The position numbers were made by a program, and so were the translations under genes. Below the pieces are notes generated by a model. The model did no database searches. It was not told where the DNA came from and was given only the letters and a program-made list of their open reading frames with translations. A DNA stretch of 64,000 bases from Hyphomicrobiales bacterium (lineage in GTDB: Bacteria; Pseudomonadota; Alphaproteobacteria; Rhizobiales; Rhizobiaceae): assembly GCA_017305935.1 (NCBI GenBank), contig JAFKJU010000009.1, positions 62,001 to 126,000 of the forward strand, read 5' to 3'. Below, in pieces: positions 1 through 8,624 of this stretch. Numbering within the stretch: position 1 is the first letter of the stretch; each line of letters opens with the position of its first letter.

Positions 1-175
1 TCGGCTTGTGGACCTGCGGCCTGGCCATGGCGGTCGCGGCCGGGCGCTCGGTGAGCATGTTGTCGAGCGAACAGGAGGTTAGCAGCGCCGAGACGGCGAG
101 CACGCCGGCGGCGGCAAGAACGCGGCGATACCCCCACGATCCGGCGGCGCCGGATCTTGCGAATTTGGAAGACAT
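1..175 (-). CDS. putative lipoprotein, C-terminus beyond window edge
   Basis: The frame opens with ATG at 175-173 and stays open to the window edge, giving 58 codons. The product starts with a basic stretch (KFARSG, RR), then a hydrophobic run ending in the lipobox LLTSC with the modifiable Cys at about residue 35. This is a classic lipoprotein signal peptide, so the mature protein is expected to be lipid-anchored in the cell envelope. A Shine-Dalgarno-like AAGGGG lies 5-6 bases before the ATG. The visible mature part (SLDNMLTERPA) is too short to assign a family. The downstream part lies outside the window, so function is unknown. Confidence 0.6.
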   Translation of the reverse strand, partial: MSSKFARSGAAGSWGYRRVLAAAGVLAVSALLTSCSLDNMLTERPAATAMARPQVHKP

Positions 176-573
176 GAAAGCCCCTTCGATGGTTGCCTTG
201 ACAATCGCCAAAGCCCCCGCGCGCGCCGGACCGGACATGCGAGGACGCCATGACGATCGGAATCTGCGGTACGCAGCCGCAAGCCCCTCGGCCTTGCGGA
301 ACAGAACACCAGACTCGCACGAACAGATTAAGGAAGCGCTACACGACACGGGAAGGCGCTTGCAGGCCATCAGCGCGCCGCCAGCATTCCTGTCTCGGAA
401 TGGGCCAAGCCGATTTGCCCAGGTTCAAGCCCTGCATAGCGAAGCGAAATGCGTCGCACAATCCATTTTCGGCGAAAAACGCTGCGACGCGCGGCGTGTG
501 TTGCAGGATTGCGGCACAATTTTCGCGGCGCGGCGCCGCGCCAGCAGATGCAATCGTACGAGAGCGGAAAAAA
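176..573. other. intergenic region without a recognised gene
   Basis: About 400 bases separate the start of the lipoprotein gene from the stop of the double ATPase gene, both on the minus strand. Open frames here lack plausible starts and ribosome binding sites and encode arginine-rich, low-complexity products typical of shadow frames in GC-rich DNA. The region should hold the promoter of the lipoprotein gene and possibly the end of the transporter operon. I see no convincing terminator hairpin. Confidence 0.5.
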
Positions 574-2220
574 TCAGCGCGTCGCCTCCACCCGGCCTTT
601 TCGCGCCGCCAGCACGTCGTCGAGCCAGTCGGGACGCATTTCCGGCACGGAATCGAGCAGCAATTCCGTATAGGGGTGATAGGGCGGCGAAAACACCTCG
701 GCCGTCTTGCCATAGGCCACCACCTTGCCCTTGCGCATCACCGCCACCGTGTTGGCGACGCGGCGCACGGTGGAGAGGTCGTGGGTGATGAACAGATAGG
801 CCAGCCCCAGCCGCTCCTGCAGCCGGCGCAAAAGAGCCAAGATTTCCTCCGCCACCAGCGGATCGAGCGCCGAGGTCACCTCGTCGCAGATGATCAGGTC
901 CGGTTCGGCCGCCAGTGCTCTTGCGATGCAGACGCGCTGCTTCTGGCCGCCGGAAAGCTCCGTCGGCCGCCGGTCGATGAAATGCTCCGGCAGCTCGATC
1001 TGGCGCAGCAGTTCGAGCACGCGGGCCCGCACCTCCGCCTTCGACTTGCCGAGATAGAATTCGACGGGACGGCCGATGATTTCCAGGAGCGTATGCTTGG
1101 GGTTCAGCGCCATGTCCGGCATCTGGTAGATCATCTGGATGCGCCGCAGCTCCTCGCGCGAGCGTTCGCGCAGGCCCGGCGACAACTCCTTGCCCTGGAA
1201 CATCAGCCTACCGCTTTCGCGGGGCAGCAGGCCGACGATGACGCGGGCGAGCGTGCTTTTTCCCGAGCCGGATTCGCCGACGATCGCCAGCGTATCGCCG
1301 CGCGCCATCGACAGGCTGACCGTATCGACCACGCGCGGAAGCGCCGCATAGCTGGCGGTGACCGCGTCCAGCGTCAGCACCGCCTCGCGGCCCCCCTCCC
1401 CTTCGGAAACGAAGGCATCGGCGGTCGCGGCCTCGCGTTCGGCGACCAGGCGGCGGGTATAGTCTTCCTTCGGCGCGGTCAGGATATCCTGCGCCGCGCC
1501 CATCTCCACCATCTTGCCGTGGCGCAGCACCAAAATGCGGTCGGCGATCTGGGCGACGACGGCGAGATCGTGGGTGATGTAAAGGGCTGCCGTGCCGCGC
1601 TCGCGGATCAGCTTGCGAAACAGCGAGAGCACTTCCACCTGGGTGGTGACGTCGAGCGCCGTGGTCGGCTCGTCGAAGACCAGCAGGTCGGGCTCGGCGA
1701 TCATCGCCATTGCCGCCATGGCGCGCTGCAACTGGCCGCCGGAGACCTGGTGCGGATAGCGCTCGCCGAAATGCTCCGGGTCCGGAAGTTCCAGCGCCTT
1801 GAACAGTTCCACCGCCTTGGCCGCCGCTTCCGCCCTGCCAACCAGGTGATGGCGCACCGCCACCTCGCAGACCTGCCTGCCGATGGTCAGGGCCGGATTG
1901 AAGGAGGCGGCCGCACTTTGGGCGATATAGGCGATGCGCACGCCGCGCAGCGCCCGGTTTCCGGCTTCGGAAAGTTCGAGGATATTCTCGCCGTCGAAGA
2001 CGATGCGGCCGCCGGTAATGGCGCAGCCGCCGCGCGTATAATTCATGCTCGACAGGCCGATGGTGGATTTGCCGGCCCCGGATTCGCCGATCAGGCCGAG
2101 CACCTCGCCACGCCGCAGCGAGAAGCTGACATTATCGACCAGCACCGTCTTGCCGCCGGCTTGCGAGGCCGCCTCGATGCGCAGGTTTTCGATGGTCAGC
2201 AGGGTTTGCGCGTTGGTCAT
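574..2220 (-). CDS. double ATP-binding protein of a peptide/opine-type ABC importer
   Basis: The 548-residue cytoplasmic protein contains two complete ABC ATPase units. The first has Walker A GESGAGKS at residues 45-52, a signature-like VSGGQ near 160 and Walker B ending FDEPT. The second has Walker A GESGSGKS near 314, LSGGQ near 420 and the Walker B region LIICDEVTSALD. Fusion of the DppD-like and DppF-like subunits in one chain is common in Rhizobiales. ATG at 2220 was chosen because it follows GGTAAGGCGG and lies 5 bases after the stop of the upstream permease; longer versions would run into that gene. It is the last gene of a unit with two permeases and a binding protein and would power uptake. 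The substrate cannot be read from the sequence; peptides, opines or amino-acid conjugates are possible. Confidence 0.93.
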   Translation of the reverse strand: MTNAQTLLTIENLRIEAASQAGGKTVLVDNVSFSLRRGEVLGLIGESGAGKSTIGLSSMNYTRGGCAITGGRIVFDGENILELSEAGNRALRGVRIAYIAQSAAASFNPALTIGRQVCEVAVRHHLVGRAEAAAKAVELFKALELPDPEHFGERYPHQVSGGQLQRAMAAMAMIAEPDLLVFDEPTTALDVTTQVEVLSLFRKLIRERGTAALYITHDLAVVAQIADRILVLRHGKMVEMGAAQDILTAPKEDYTRRLVAEREAATADAFVSEGEGGREAVLTLDAVTASYAALPRVVDTVSLSMARGDTLAIVGESGSGKSTLARVIVGLLPRESGRLMFQGKELSPGLRERSREELRRIQMIYQMPDMALNPKHTLLEIIGRPVEFYLGKSKAEVRARVLELLRQIELPEHFIDRRPTELSGGQKQRVCIARALAAEPDLIICDEVTSALDPLVAEEILALLRRLQERLGLAYLFITHDLSTVRRVANTVAVMRKGKVVAYGKTAEVFSPPYHPYTELLLDSVPEMRPDWLDDVLAARKGRVEATR

Positions 2221-2225
2221 GGAAA

Positions 2226-3041
2226 TCACCGCCTTACCGTGTTGATCGACAGCAGCCAGTCGACCAGCATGTTGATGCCGATGGTGAGCGCCGCGATGGC
2301 GCCGGCCGGATAAAAGACGGCGGGCACGCCGAGCATGATCAGCGCCGAATAGTCCTTGACCATGCTGCCCCAGTCGGCATTCGGCGGCTGGATGCCGAGG
2401 CCGAGGAAGCTGAGCGCCGAGATGAACAGGAAGGTGAAGCAGAAGCGCAGGCCGAATTCGGCCACCAGCGGCGGCACGGCATTGGGCAGGATTTCGCGGC
2501 GCACGATCCACCACAACCCCTCGCCGCGCAGCCGCGCCACCTCGACATAATCCAGCGCCTCGATATCCATGGCGAGCGCCCGGGCCACGCGGAAGATACG
2601 GGTGGCATCCAGCACCGAGATGGTGACGATCAGCACGATCAGGTCGGTGCCGAGCACCGAGAGCACCACCATGGCGAAGATCAGCGCCGGCATGGAGAGC
2701 AGCAGGTCGACGATGCGCGACAGCACCATGTCCGCCGCCTTGCCGAGCACGGCGGCGGCAAAACCGCCGAACACGCCCATGGAGAAGGACAGGGTGGTGA
2801 TCAGCAGCGACAGGCCGATGGAGAGCCGCGCGCCATAGAGCAGGCGCGAAAGGATGTCGCGGCCGAGATTGTCGAGGCCGAACCAGTGCTCGGCGCTCGA
2901 TCCCGCCCAGGCGCGGCCGACGACCTCGGCCTCCGGATAGGGCGCGATGACCGGCACGAAGATCGCCGCCAGCAGGTTGATAATGACGATGGCGAGGCCG
3001 ATCTGCGCCCTCAGCGGCATTTTGCGTCCGAAAAGCTGCAT
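2226..3041 (-). CDS. ABC transporter permease, DppC/OppC type
   Basis: This 271-residue inner-membrane protein has a short N-terminal segment, a first membrane helix near residues 15-35, then the binding-protein-dependent transport domain with about five more helices. The motif region around EALDYVEVARLRGEG, which contacts the ATPase, is typical of the DppC family. The start was placed at ATG 3041 because GAGGTGATC lies just upstream at good spacing. A GTG at 3050 in the same frame would overlap the previous stop by a few bases and is an alternative. It pairs with the adjacent DppB-like permease to form the translocation channel. Confidence 0.9.
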   Translation of the reverse strand: MQLFGRKMPLRAQIGLAIVIINLLAAIFVPVIAPYPEAEVVGRAWAGSSAEHWFGLDNLGRDILSRLLYGARLSIGLSLLITTLSFSMGVFGGFAAAVLGKAADMVLSRIVDLLLSMPALIFAMVVLSVLGTDLIVLIVTISVLDATRIFRVARALAMDIEALDYVEVARLRGEGLWWIVRREILPNAVPPLVAEFGLRFCFTFLFISALSFLGLGIQPPNADWGSMVKDYSALIMLGVPAVFYPAGAIAALTIGINMLVDWLLSINTVRR

Positions 3042-3046
3042 GGGGA

Positions 3047-3994
3047 TCACCTCGGATGGCGCAGGCGCGGATTGCTGACGAGCGCCAGGATATCCGCGAC
3101 CATGTTGAGCGTGATGAAGGCGGCGGCGAAGATCAGGCCGCAGGCCTGCACGACGGGCACGTCACGCTTGGAAACCGCATCGACCATGGACTGACCGAGG
3201 CCGGGATAGACGAAGACCACCTCGATGACCACGACGCCGACGATGAGATAGGCGAGGTTGAGCGCCACGACATTGATGATCGGCGCCAGCGCGTTCGGCA
3301 AAGCATGCTCGACCACCACCCGCCATTTCGGCAGGCCCTTCAAAAAGGCCATCTCGATATAGGGGCTCGCCATCACCGCCAGCACCGAGGCGCGGGTCAT
3401 GCGCATCATATGGGCGATGATGACCAGCACCAGCGACAGCATCGGCAGGAACGAGAGATAGAGCCGGCCGAAAAAGCCGGTCTCGGGCGCGACATTGGCG
3501 AGCACCGGAAACCAGCCGAGGTAAAGCGCCACCCATTTGATCAACAGATAGCCGAGGAAATATTCCGGCAGCGAGATGGCCAGCAGCGTCGCCGCATTGG
3601 CGATATGATCGAAGGCGCGGCCCTGGAAGGCGGCGGCGAGCACGCCGAGCACGAGCGCCAGCGGCACCGCGATCAGCGCCGCATAGACCGCCAGGAACAG
3701 GGTGTTGTAGAGGCGCGGCGCCAGCTCCTTGGCGACGTCGCGCTGGTTGACCAGCGATTTTCCGAAATCGCCCTGCGCGGCGTGACCGAGCCATTCGACG
3801 TAACGCTCCACCGCCGGACGGTCGAGGCCCAGCTCATGGCGCATGGCCGCGACGTTTTCGGGCGTGGCATTGTTGGCTAGCACCGCCTGCGCGAGATCGC
3901 CGGGCAGGATCTGCGTGCCGGCGAAGATCAGCACCGAGGCGGCCCACAGGGTCATCACCCCCAGCGCCGCCCGCCTCAACACGAGTTTAAGCAA
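3047..3994 (-). CDS. ABC transporter permease, DppB/OppB type
   Basis: The 315-residue membrane protein has the usual DppB-type N-terminus: one helix, then the ILPGDLA stretch and a periplasmic segment with ELGLDRPAVERYVEWL. The transport domain of about five helices follows. The ATPase-docking region reads ASPYIEMAFLKGLPKWRVV. The start appears to be TTG at 3994, preceded by GGGGGA at close spacing; no ATG fits at this position. It forms the channel with the downstream DppC-like permease, which begins at the stop of this gene. A 378-base gap holding palindromic repeats separates it from the binding-protein gene upstream. Confidence 0.9.
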   Translation of the reverse strand: MLKLVLRRAALGVMTLWAASVLIFAGTQILPGDLAQAVLANNATPENVAAMRHELGLDRPAVERYVEWLGHAAQGDFGKSLVNQRDVAKELAPRLYNTLFLAVYAALIAVPLALVLGVLAAAFQGRAFDHIANAATLLAISLPEYFLGYLLIKWVALYLGWFPVLANVAPETGFFGRLYLSFLPMLSLVLVIIAHMMRMTRASVLAVMASPYIEMAFLKGLPKWRVVVEHALPNALAPIINVVALNLAYLIVGVVVIEVVFVYPGLGQSMVDAVSKRDVPVVQACGLIFAAAFITLNMVADILALVSNPRLRHPR

Positions 3995-4372
3995 GTGTCC
4001 CCCAATTCGGCGGTTTCGCCGTTTTTGTGCGGCTCAACGCCGGTTTAGTCATTTCATCGCCTACTCGAAAGCGGTTTTGGCTTTTGCAGTTCCAACAGAC
4101 GGCGGGTTTTTCACGGCAATCCTGCGGCGCTTTCCTCTCATCCCGCTGACGGGGAGAAGGAGCTTTGCTCGCCCACGGCCCTTGTTGGAGAAGCCATCGC
4201 CCCGACCCATTCTCCCCTCGTGAGAGAAGGTCGCGGCAGCGGGATGAGAGGGGATGCCGAAGGCACATAGGGATGTGGCAGTTCGGCTCCGCCGTCCCCC
4301 TCATCCGGCCCTTCCGGCCACCTTCTCCCCCGAGGGGAGAAGGATCTTCGGCACCCCTCCTGCTTCAAACGC
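3995..4372. repeat. intergenic palindromic repeat region (RIME-like)
   Basis: This gap inside the transporter cluster carries a mosaic of inverted repeats. The block at 4209-4344 contains GAGAAGGTCGCGGCAGCGGG and, at its other end, CCACCTTCTCCCCCGAGGGG. A half copy lies at 4134-4162. Nearly the same block occurs at 60288-60426, and partial copies occur near 36495-36526, 18770-18810 and 29022-29050. The pattern matches the Rhizobium-specific intergenic mosaic elements (RIME) known from rhizobia. Transcribed as RNA it would fold strongly, which could lower permease and ATPase expression relative to the binding protein. No gene is seen here. Confidence 0.75.
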
Positions 4373-5947
4373 TTACGCGTCCAGCCACACCTTCTCGCAC
4401 AGCCGCCCGTTGGCCAGGTCGAACTGGCTATGCGGCGTATGGCCCTTGACGTGGCTGCGATGCGCATCAAGCCAATCCGAAAACACCGGGATCAGCGCGC
4501 CGCCGTCTTCCGAAAGCATCGCCTGCATGTCCCAGATCAGCTGCTTGCGCTTGCCCTCGTCGACTTCGGCGCGCGCCGCGTCCAGCATCTTGTCGAAGCT
4601 TTCGCTCTTCCAATGCGTCTCGTTCCAGTTGGCGCCGGAGCGATAGGCGGAGGCCAGCATGTCGGTGGCCGAGGCGCGGCCGGCCCAGTAGGAGGTGCAG
4701 AACGGCGCCTTCAGCCAGACATTGCTCCAGAAACCGTCATGCGGCTCCTTCTTGACGTCGACCTGAATCCCGGCCTTGCCGGCCGAGGCCTGGAACAGCA
4801 CGCTCATATCCACCGCGCCGACATAGGCCGCATCCGAGGCCGAAAGCACGATCTTGCTGTCGGCCAGCCCCGACTTTTGCAGGTGGAATTTCGCCTTGTC
4901 GAGATCGAAGGCGCGCTGCGGCAATTCGCTGTTGAAGAAGGGATCGGAAACCGGGATCGGCTGGTCGTTGCCGACGCGGCCGAAGCCGTTGAACAGCGCC
5001 GAAAGGATCTGCTCGCGGTCGCAGGCATATTTCAGCGCCAGGCGGAAATCGGCATTGTTGAACGGCGCGACGTCGCTCTGCATCGCCATGATCGTGTGCC
5101 AGCCGCCCGGCGCCTGCACCAGCTCGATGCCGGGGGCCGCCTTGAACAGGTCGACGGCGCGCTTGTCGACGTCGTTGATGACATCCACCTGGCCGGCGAC
5201 CAGCGCATTCATGCGCTGCACGATATCGTTGACGACGGTGATCTCGATGCGCTCGACATTGCCGCGCCCGTCCTTCCAGTAATTGCCGGCATTGACCAGC
5301 ACGCAGCGCACGCCCGGATCGAAGCTTTCCAGCTTGAAGGCGCCGGTGCCGACCGGATTGGCCCAGTCCGAAAAGCCCTCGGGCACGACGAGGATGTGGT
5401 AATCGCTCAGCGCATAATGCAGGTCGACATCCGGGGCCGAGAGCGTGATCTTGACCTGGTGCGTGTCGAGCTTGGTGACCTCCTTGACATGGCTCAGCGA
5501 GCCGGCGATGGCCGACTTGCTGTCCTTGCCGGTGTGCAGCGACAGCGAATAGAGGATGTCGTCGGCGGTCATCGCCTTGCCGTTATGGAAGGAGACGCCC
5601 TTGCGGACGTTGAACACCCATTCGGTGCCGCCGGCGCCGATCTCCCAGCTTTCGAACAGTTCCGGGCGCGGCACGCCCTTCTCGTCGATCTCGATCAGAC
5701 CGTTCATGATCGCATAGCCGATGAGCAGCGGCACGGCGTTGGAATAGGTGGTCGGGTTCAGCGTATCGGTGGTCGAGCCGCCGCGCATGCCGATCTTCAG
5801 CGTGCCGCCCTTCTTCACGGCTTCCTGCGCAAAGGCGCGGCCGATCATGGTCGAGGCGGAGGCGGCCGTGAGGCCGAGCAGCGCCGAGGTCTTCAGAAAA
5901 TGCCGCCGCGACTGTTCGCCGAGCAGGTTGATGTCGTTCATTCCCAT
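4373..5947 (-). CDS. periplasmic solute-binding protein, family 5 (peptide/opine ABC)
   Basis: The 524-residue protein has a Tat signal: SRRHFLK at residues 13-19, a hydrophobic stretch, and a likely cleavage after AFA at residue 40. The mature part is a family-5 extracellular solute-binding protein with the typical opening GGTLKIGMRGG and the core VRKGVSFHNGKAMTADDI. ATG 5947 follows AGGGATAGATCGC; the ATG two codons later is a weaker alternative. Export by the Tat route means it folds before transport. It lies between the PLP enzyme and the permeases and should define substrate choice. The substrate is unknown; the linked Cys/Met-type enzyme hints at a sulfur-containing or amino-acid-like ligand, which is inference. 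Confidence 0.93.
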   Translation of the reverse strand: MGMNDINLLGEQSRRHFLKTSALLGLTAASASTMIGRAFAQEAVKKGGTLKIGMRGGSTTDTLNPTTYSNAVPLLIGYAIMNGLIEIDEKGVPRPELFESWEIGAGGTEWVFNVRKGVSFHNGKAMTADDILYSLSLHTGKDSKSAIAGSLSHVKEVTKLDTHQVKITLSAPDVDLHYALSDYHILVVPEGFSDWANPVGTGAFKLESFDPGVRCVLVNAGNYWKDGRGNVERIEITVVNDIVQRMNALVAGQVDVINDVDKRAVDLFKAAPGIELVQAPGGWHTIMAMQSDVAPFNNADFRLALKYACDREQILSALFNGFGRVGNDQPIPVSDPFFNSELPQRAFDLDKAKFHLQKSGLADSKIVLSASDAAYVGAVDMSVLFQASAGKAGIQVDVKKEPHDGFWSNVWLKAPFCTSYWAGRASATDMLASAYRSGANWNETHWKSESFDKMLDAARAEVDEGKRKQLIWDMQAMLSEDGGALIPVFSDWLDAHRSHVKGHTPHSQFDLANGRLCEKVWLDA

Positions 5948-5970
5948 GCGATCTATCCCTTTGCTGCCTG

Positions 5971-7113
5971 TTATCTGCCCGCTTCGAGGGCGCTGAAAAT
6001 ATCGTCGATCAGATCCTGCGTGCCTTCGATGCCGACCGAAAAGCGCAGCAGCGCCGCATCGACATGCGAATTCGGCCCTTCCACCGCCTCGCGCCGCTCG
6101 ATCAGGCTTTCGACGCCGCCGAGCGAGGTCGCCGGTTTCCAGATGCGCGTGCGCTGCATCACCCGTTCCGCCTCGTCGCGGCCGCCTTCGACGATGGCCG
6201 AGACCATGCCGCCGAAGCCGCCGCGCATCTGCCGCGCCGCCAGCCCATGGCCGGGATGGTTTTTCAGGCCCGGATAAAACACCGCCTTGATCCGCGGATG
6301 GTCTTGCAACGCCGCCGCCAAGGCCTCGGCCGACCGACAGGCGCGCTCGACGCGCAGATGCAGCGTGCGCATGCCGCGCATCAGGAGGGCGGCCTGGAAC
6401 TGGCCAAGCAGCCCGCCGGTATAATCCCGGTTGAACACCACCTTTTCCCAGAAATCGTCGGCCTTCGCCGTGAGCGCCGCACCCGCCAGCACATCGGAAT
6501 GGCCGTTCAGATATTTGGTGGCGGAATGGACGACGAGATCGGCGCCGAAAGAGATCGGCTGCGTCAGGATCGGCGTCGCCACGGTATTGTCGACCACGAG
6601 GCGCGCGCCGGCCGCGTGTGCAATCTCGGCCAAGGCGGCGAGATCGTAGATATGCCAATGGGGATTGGAGGGCGTTTCCGCCCAGACGAGGCGCGTCGCG
6701 CCGGGCACGAGTTTTTCGCGCACCGCATCGAGGTCGGTCATGTCGACATGGTCGATGCCGATGCCCCAATGGGCGGAGTACTGCTTCAGCCAGGTGCGAA
6801 GCCCGTGATACATGTCGATGGGGAAAACGCAGTGATCGCCGGGCTTCAGCGCCAGCAGCACCGCCGTCATCGCCGACATGCCCGAAGCGAACAGCCGGCA
6901 ATCGGCAGCGCCTTCCAGCACCTTCAGCGTCGCTTCCGGCTGCTCCAGCCCCGGATAGCCATAACGGCTATAGCTCCAGCCATCCGCCGAATAGCCTTCC
7001 GGCGGGCGCAAAAAGGTCGTCGCCAGATGGATCGGCGGCACCACCGCGCCGGTCGGATCGTGGGCATCGCAGGCCCCTTGCGCCAGCGTGGTGTCGGCAA
7101 CGTAGTGCGGCAT
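5971..7113 (-). CDS. Cys/Met metabolism PLP-dependent enzyme (cystathionine lyase/synthase family)
   Basis: The 380-residue protein belongs to the trans-sulfuration family of fold-type I PLP enzymes. Visible hallmarks are PIHLATTF near the N-terminus, SRYGYPGLEQPE in the substrate region, the phosphate-binding FASGMSAM, VDNTVATPI, and the PLP-lysine motif HSATKYLNGHSDV with the lysine near residue 200. Members carry out gamma- or beta-elimination or replacement on cystathionine, homocysteine and related thioethers; the exact reaction cannot be read. ATG 7113 was chosen over an in-frame TTG at 7122. It heads the minus-strand unit with the ABC transporter, so it may process the imported compound. 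The Lrp-family gene lies divergently about 225 bases away and is a likely regulator. Confidence 0.88.
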   Translation of the reverse strand: MPHYVADTTLAQGACDAHDPTGAVVPPIHLATTFLRPPEGYSADGWSYSRYGYPGLEQPEATLKVLEGAADCRLFASGMSAMTAVLLALKPGDHCVFPIDMYHGLRTWLKQYSAHWGIGIDHVDMTDLDAVREKLVPGATRLVWAETPSNPHWHIYDLAALAEIAHAAGARLVVDNTVATPILTQPISFGADLVVHSATKYLNGHSDVLAGAALTAKADDFWEKVVFNRDYTGGLLGQFQAALLMRGMRTLHLRVERACRSAEALAAALQDHPRIKAVFYPGLKNHPGHGLAARQMRGGFGGMVSAIVEGGRDEAERVMQRTRIWKPATSLGGVESLIERREAVEGPNSHVDAALLRFSVGIEGTQDLIDDIFSALEAGR

Positions 7114-7339
7114 GCGAACCAAAATTCCCCGTCCCTTGAAATTCCGGGGCCGCCTCCCGAAGCCGGCCCGGAGGCGAGTATGGCATTGGCGGGGATTATG
7201 GTTTTCTCATAGTGATCCGCCGGGGCGAGAAATTCATAACCGGATGCGGCTCGTCACGCATAAATCTTCCGCCGCGCTCGCCTTGCCACGGCGGGGGAAA
7301 GGCTCTAGCAAACGGGCACATCTATCATGGAGTCCCGCG

Positions 7340-7819
7340 ATGTCGCAAAAGCTCGTTCTCGATCGCATCGACCGAAAACTCCTGAACCTGGTGCAGCAAT
7401 CGAGCCTGCTGACCTTCCAGCAACTGGCCGACAAGGTCGGCATTTCCCAGCCCGCCTGCCACCGCCGCATCCGCCGCCTGCGCGACGCCGGCGTCATCCT
7501 CGGCGATATCTCGGTGGTCAACCGCGCCTATTCGGAGCGCAAATTGTCGCTGTGGATCGAAATCTCGCTGTCCTCGCACCAGCTCGACATGTTCAACGCG
7601 CTGATCGACGTGCTGCGCGCCTCGCCCTATGTCTCCTGCTGCGACGTCATCACCGGCGACACCGATATCCTCGCCTGCCTCAACGTCGCCGACATGGAAG
7701 AATTCCGCGAAGTCACCCGCGACTTCATGCGCCGCTGCCCGATCATCAAGACCTACCGCTCGATCACCGTCGCGCAGCATGTGAAGCTGCAGCCGACGCT
7801 GGCGTTCGACGAGGAGTGA
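7340..7819 (+). CDS. Lrp/AsnC family transcriptional regulator
   Basis: The 159-residue protein has the standard layout of the family. An N-terminal helix-turn-helix around residues 22-50 (LADKVGISQPACHRRIRRL) is followed by an AsnC ligand-binding domain with the segments YVSCCDVITGDTDILACLN and FMRRCPIIKTYRS. ATG 7340 is preceded by GGAG. The gene is divergent from the PLP enzyme and transporter unit. Local Lrp-family regulators often control the adjacent amino-acid gene in response to its substrate, so it is the natural candidate regulator of the 0.6-7.1 kb unit. That role is inferred from position only. Confidence 0.92.
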   Translation: MSQKLVLDRIDRKLLNLVQQSSLLTFQQLADKVGISQPACHRRIRRLRDAGVILGDISVVNRAYSERKLSLWIEISLSSHQLDMFNALIDVLRASPYVSCCDVITGDTDILACLNVADMEEFREVTRDFMRRCPIIKTYRSITVAQHVKLQPTLAFDEE

Positions 7820-7901
7820 GGGCTGGATTGCAAACGACGTCGGGAACGCCTATTGTTTAAGGACGTTGAATCCTCGCCGTTTGGGATTCCGGGAGTTGAG
7901 A

Positions 7902-8117
7902 ATGGCCACCGCGAAATCCAGCATACCCCATCATCACCCGCGCCACAGCCGCGCGGACGATGGAAAGGCGCGCGCCTTTTCCAAACCCCCAGCCGAAGAA
8001 GCCGACTATAACGGCATGTCGCCGGACGAATGGAAAGCCGCCGTGCGGAAGGATGTTGAAGACCGCTTCGGGCCGACGCCCGATGACCTGGTGCCGGTCG
8101 GAGAGGTTGGCTGGTAA
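7902..8117 (+). CDS. small conserved-looking hypothetical protein
   Basis: The 71-residue hydrophilic protein starts at ATG 7902 behind GGGAG at good spacing. It is rich in His and charged residues at the N-terminus (HHHPRHSRADD), and its C-terminal half (MSPDEWKAAVRKDVEDRFG) looks like a short helical domain. I do not recognise a family. The stop codon at 8115-8117 directly abuts the TTG start of the next gene, so the two are probably translationally coupled. In that position it could be the partner, for instance the antitoxin, of the downstream protein, but nothing in its sequence proves this. Confidence 0.6.
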   Translation: MATAKSSIPHHHPRHSRADDGKARAFSKPPAEEADYNGMSPDEWKAAVRKDVEDRFGPTPDDLVPVGEVGW

Positions 8118-8567
8118 TTGCCGGACCTCGGTCCCGACGATATTTTCGATCTCGAAGCGACCGCCTTGCCGGTCGCTTTTGATATTATCTGGTGCCATTT
8201 TCCGTATCGACAGCAGGGGCTTGAGCCCGGTCCCGTGGCGCGGCCTTGCCTGGTGCGCAGGGTTTATCGGCGCGACACCCTGATCAAGGGCGTGCGCCAT
8301 GCCGTCGGCTATGTCGTTGTCATCTACGGAACCAAGCAGATCGACAAGTTCAATCCGCCGCGCGGCCTGCATGTGGACGATGCCGAAGAGAAGCGGGCCT
8401 GCGGGCTGAGCGTCGATACCGTCTTCGATCTGAGCGATCACCTGACGCTTCCCTGGTCCCCGCGTTATTTTTCAAACGCGAAGGGCAGGCCGACGATTTC
8501 CGGCCATTTTACCGATGCCATGAAGGAACGCCTGAAAGCGCAATACAAACAGTTCACGGGCGCTTAG
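8118..8567 (+). CDS. hypothetical protein with weak PemK/MazF-like pattern
   Basis: The 149-residue frame begins with TTG directly after the stop of the preceding small gene, with GGAGAGG a few bases upstream. The segment IIWCHFPYRQQGLEPG followed by RPCLV resembles the beta-strand pair and RPxLV motif at the start of MazF/PemK-type toxins. A later hydrophobic strand, YVVVIYGT, and the region GLSVDTVFDLS would fit further strands of that fold. This is pattern similarity only; catalytic residues cannot be assigned with confidence. An unrelated rhizobial hypothetical family remains possible. Confidence 0.55.
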   Translation: MPDLGPDDIFDLEATALPVAFDIIWCHFPYRQQGLEPGPVARPCLVRRVYRRDTLIKGVRHAVGYVVVIYGTKQIDKFNPPRGLHVDDAEEKRACGLSVDTVFDLSDHLTLPWSPRYFSNAKGRPTISGHFTDAMKERLKAQYKQFTGA

Positions 8568-8624
8568 TCGCCGTGCAAGTCCCCTCCCCCCGACATGGCA
8601 AGGAGAGGGATAAGGATGACAGGC

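Noticed and set aside
250-2313. A 687-codon plus-strand open frame over the first ABC gene
   Set aside because: It is antisense to a clear double ATPase with Walker motifs; the product is low-complexity.
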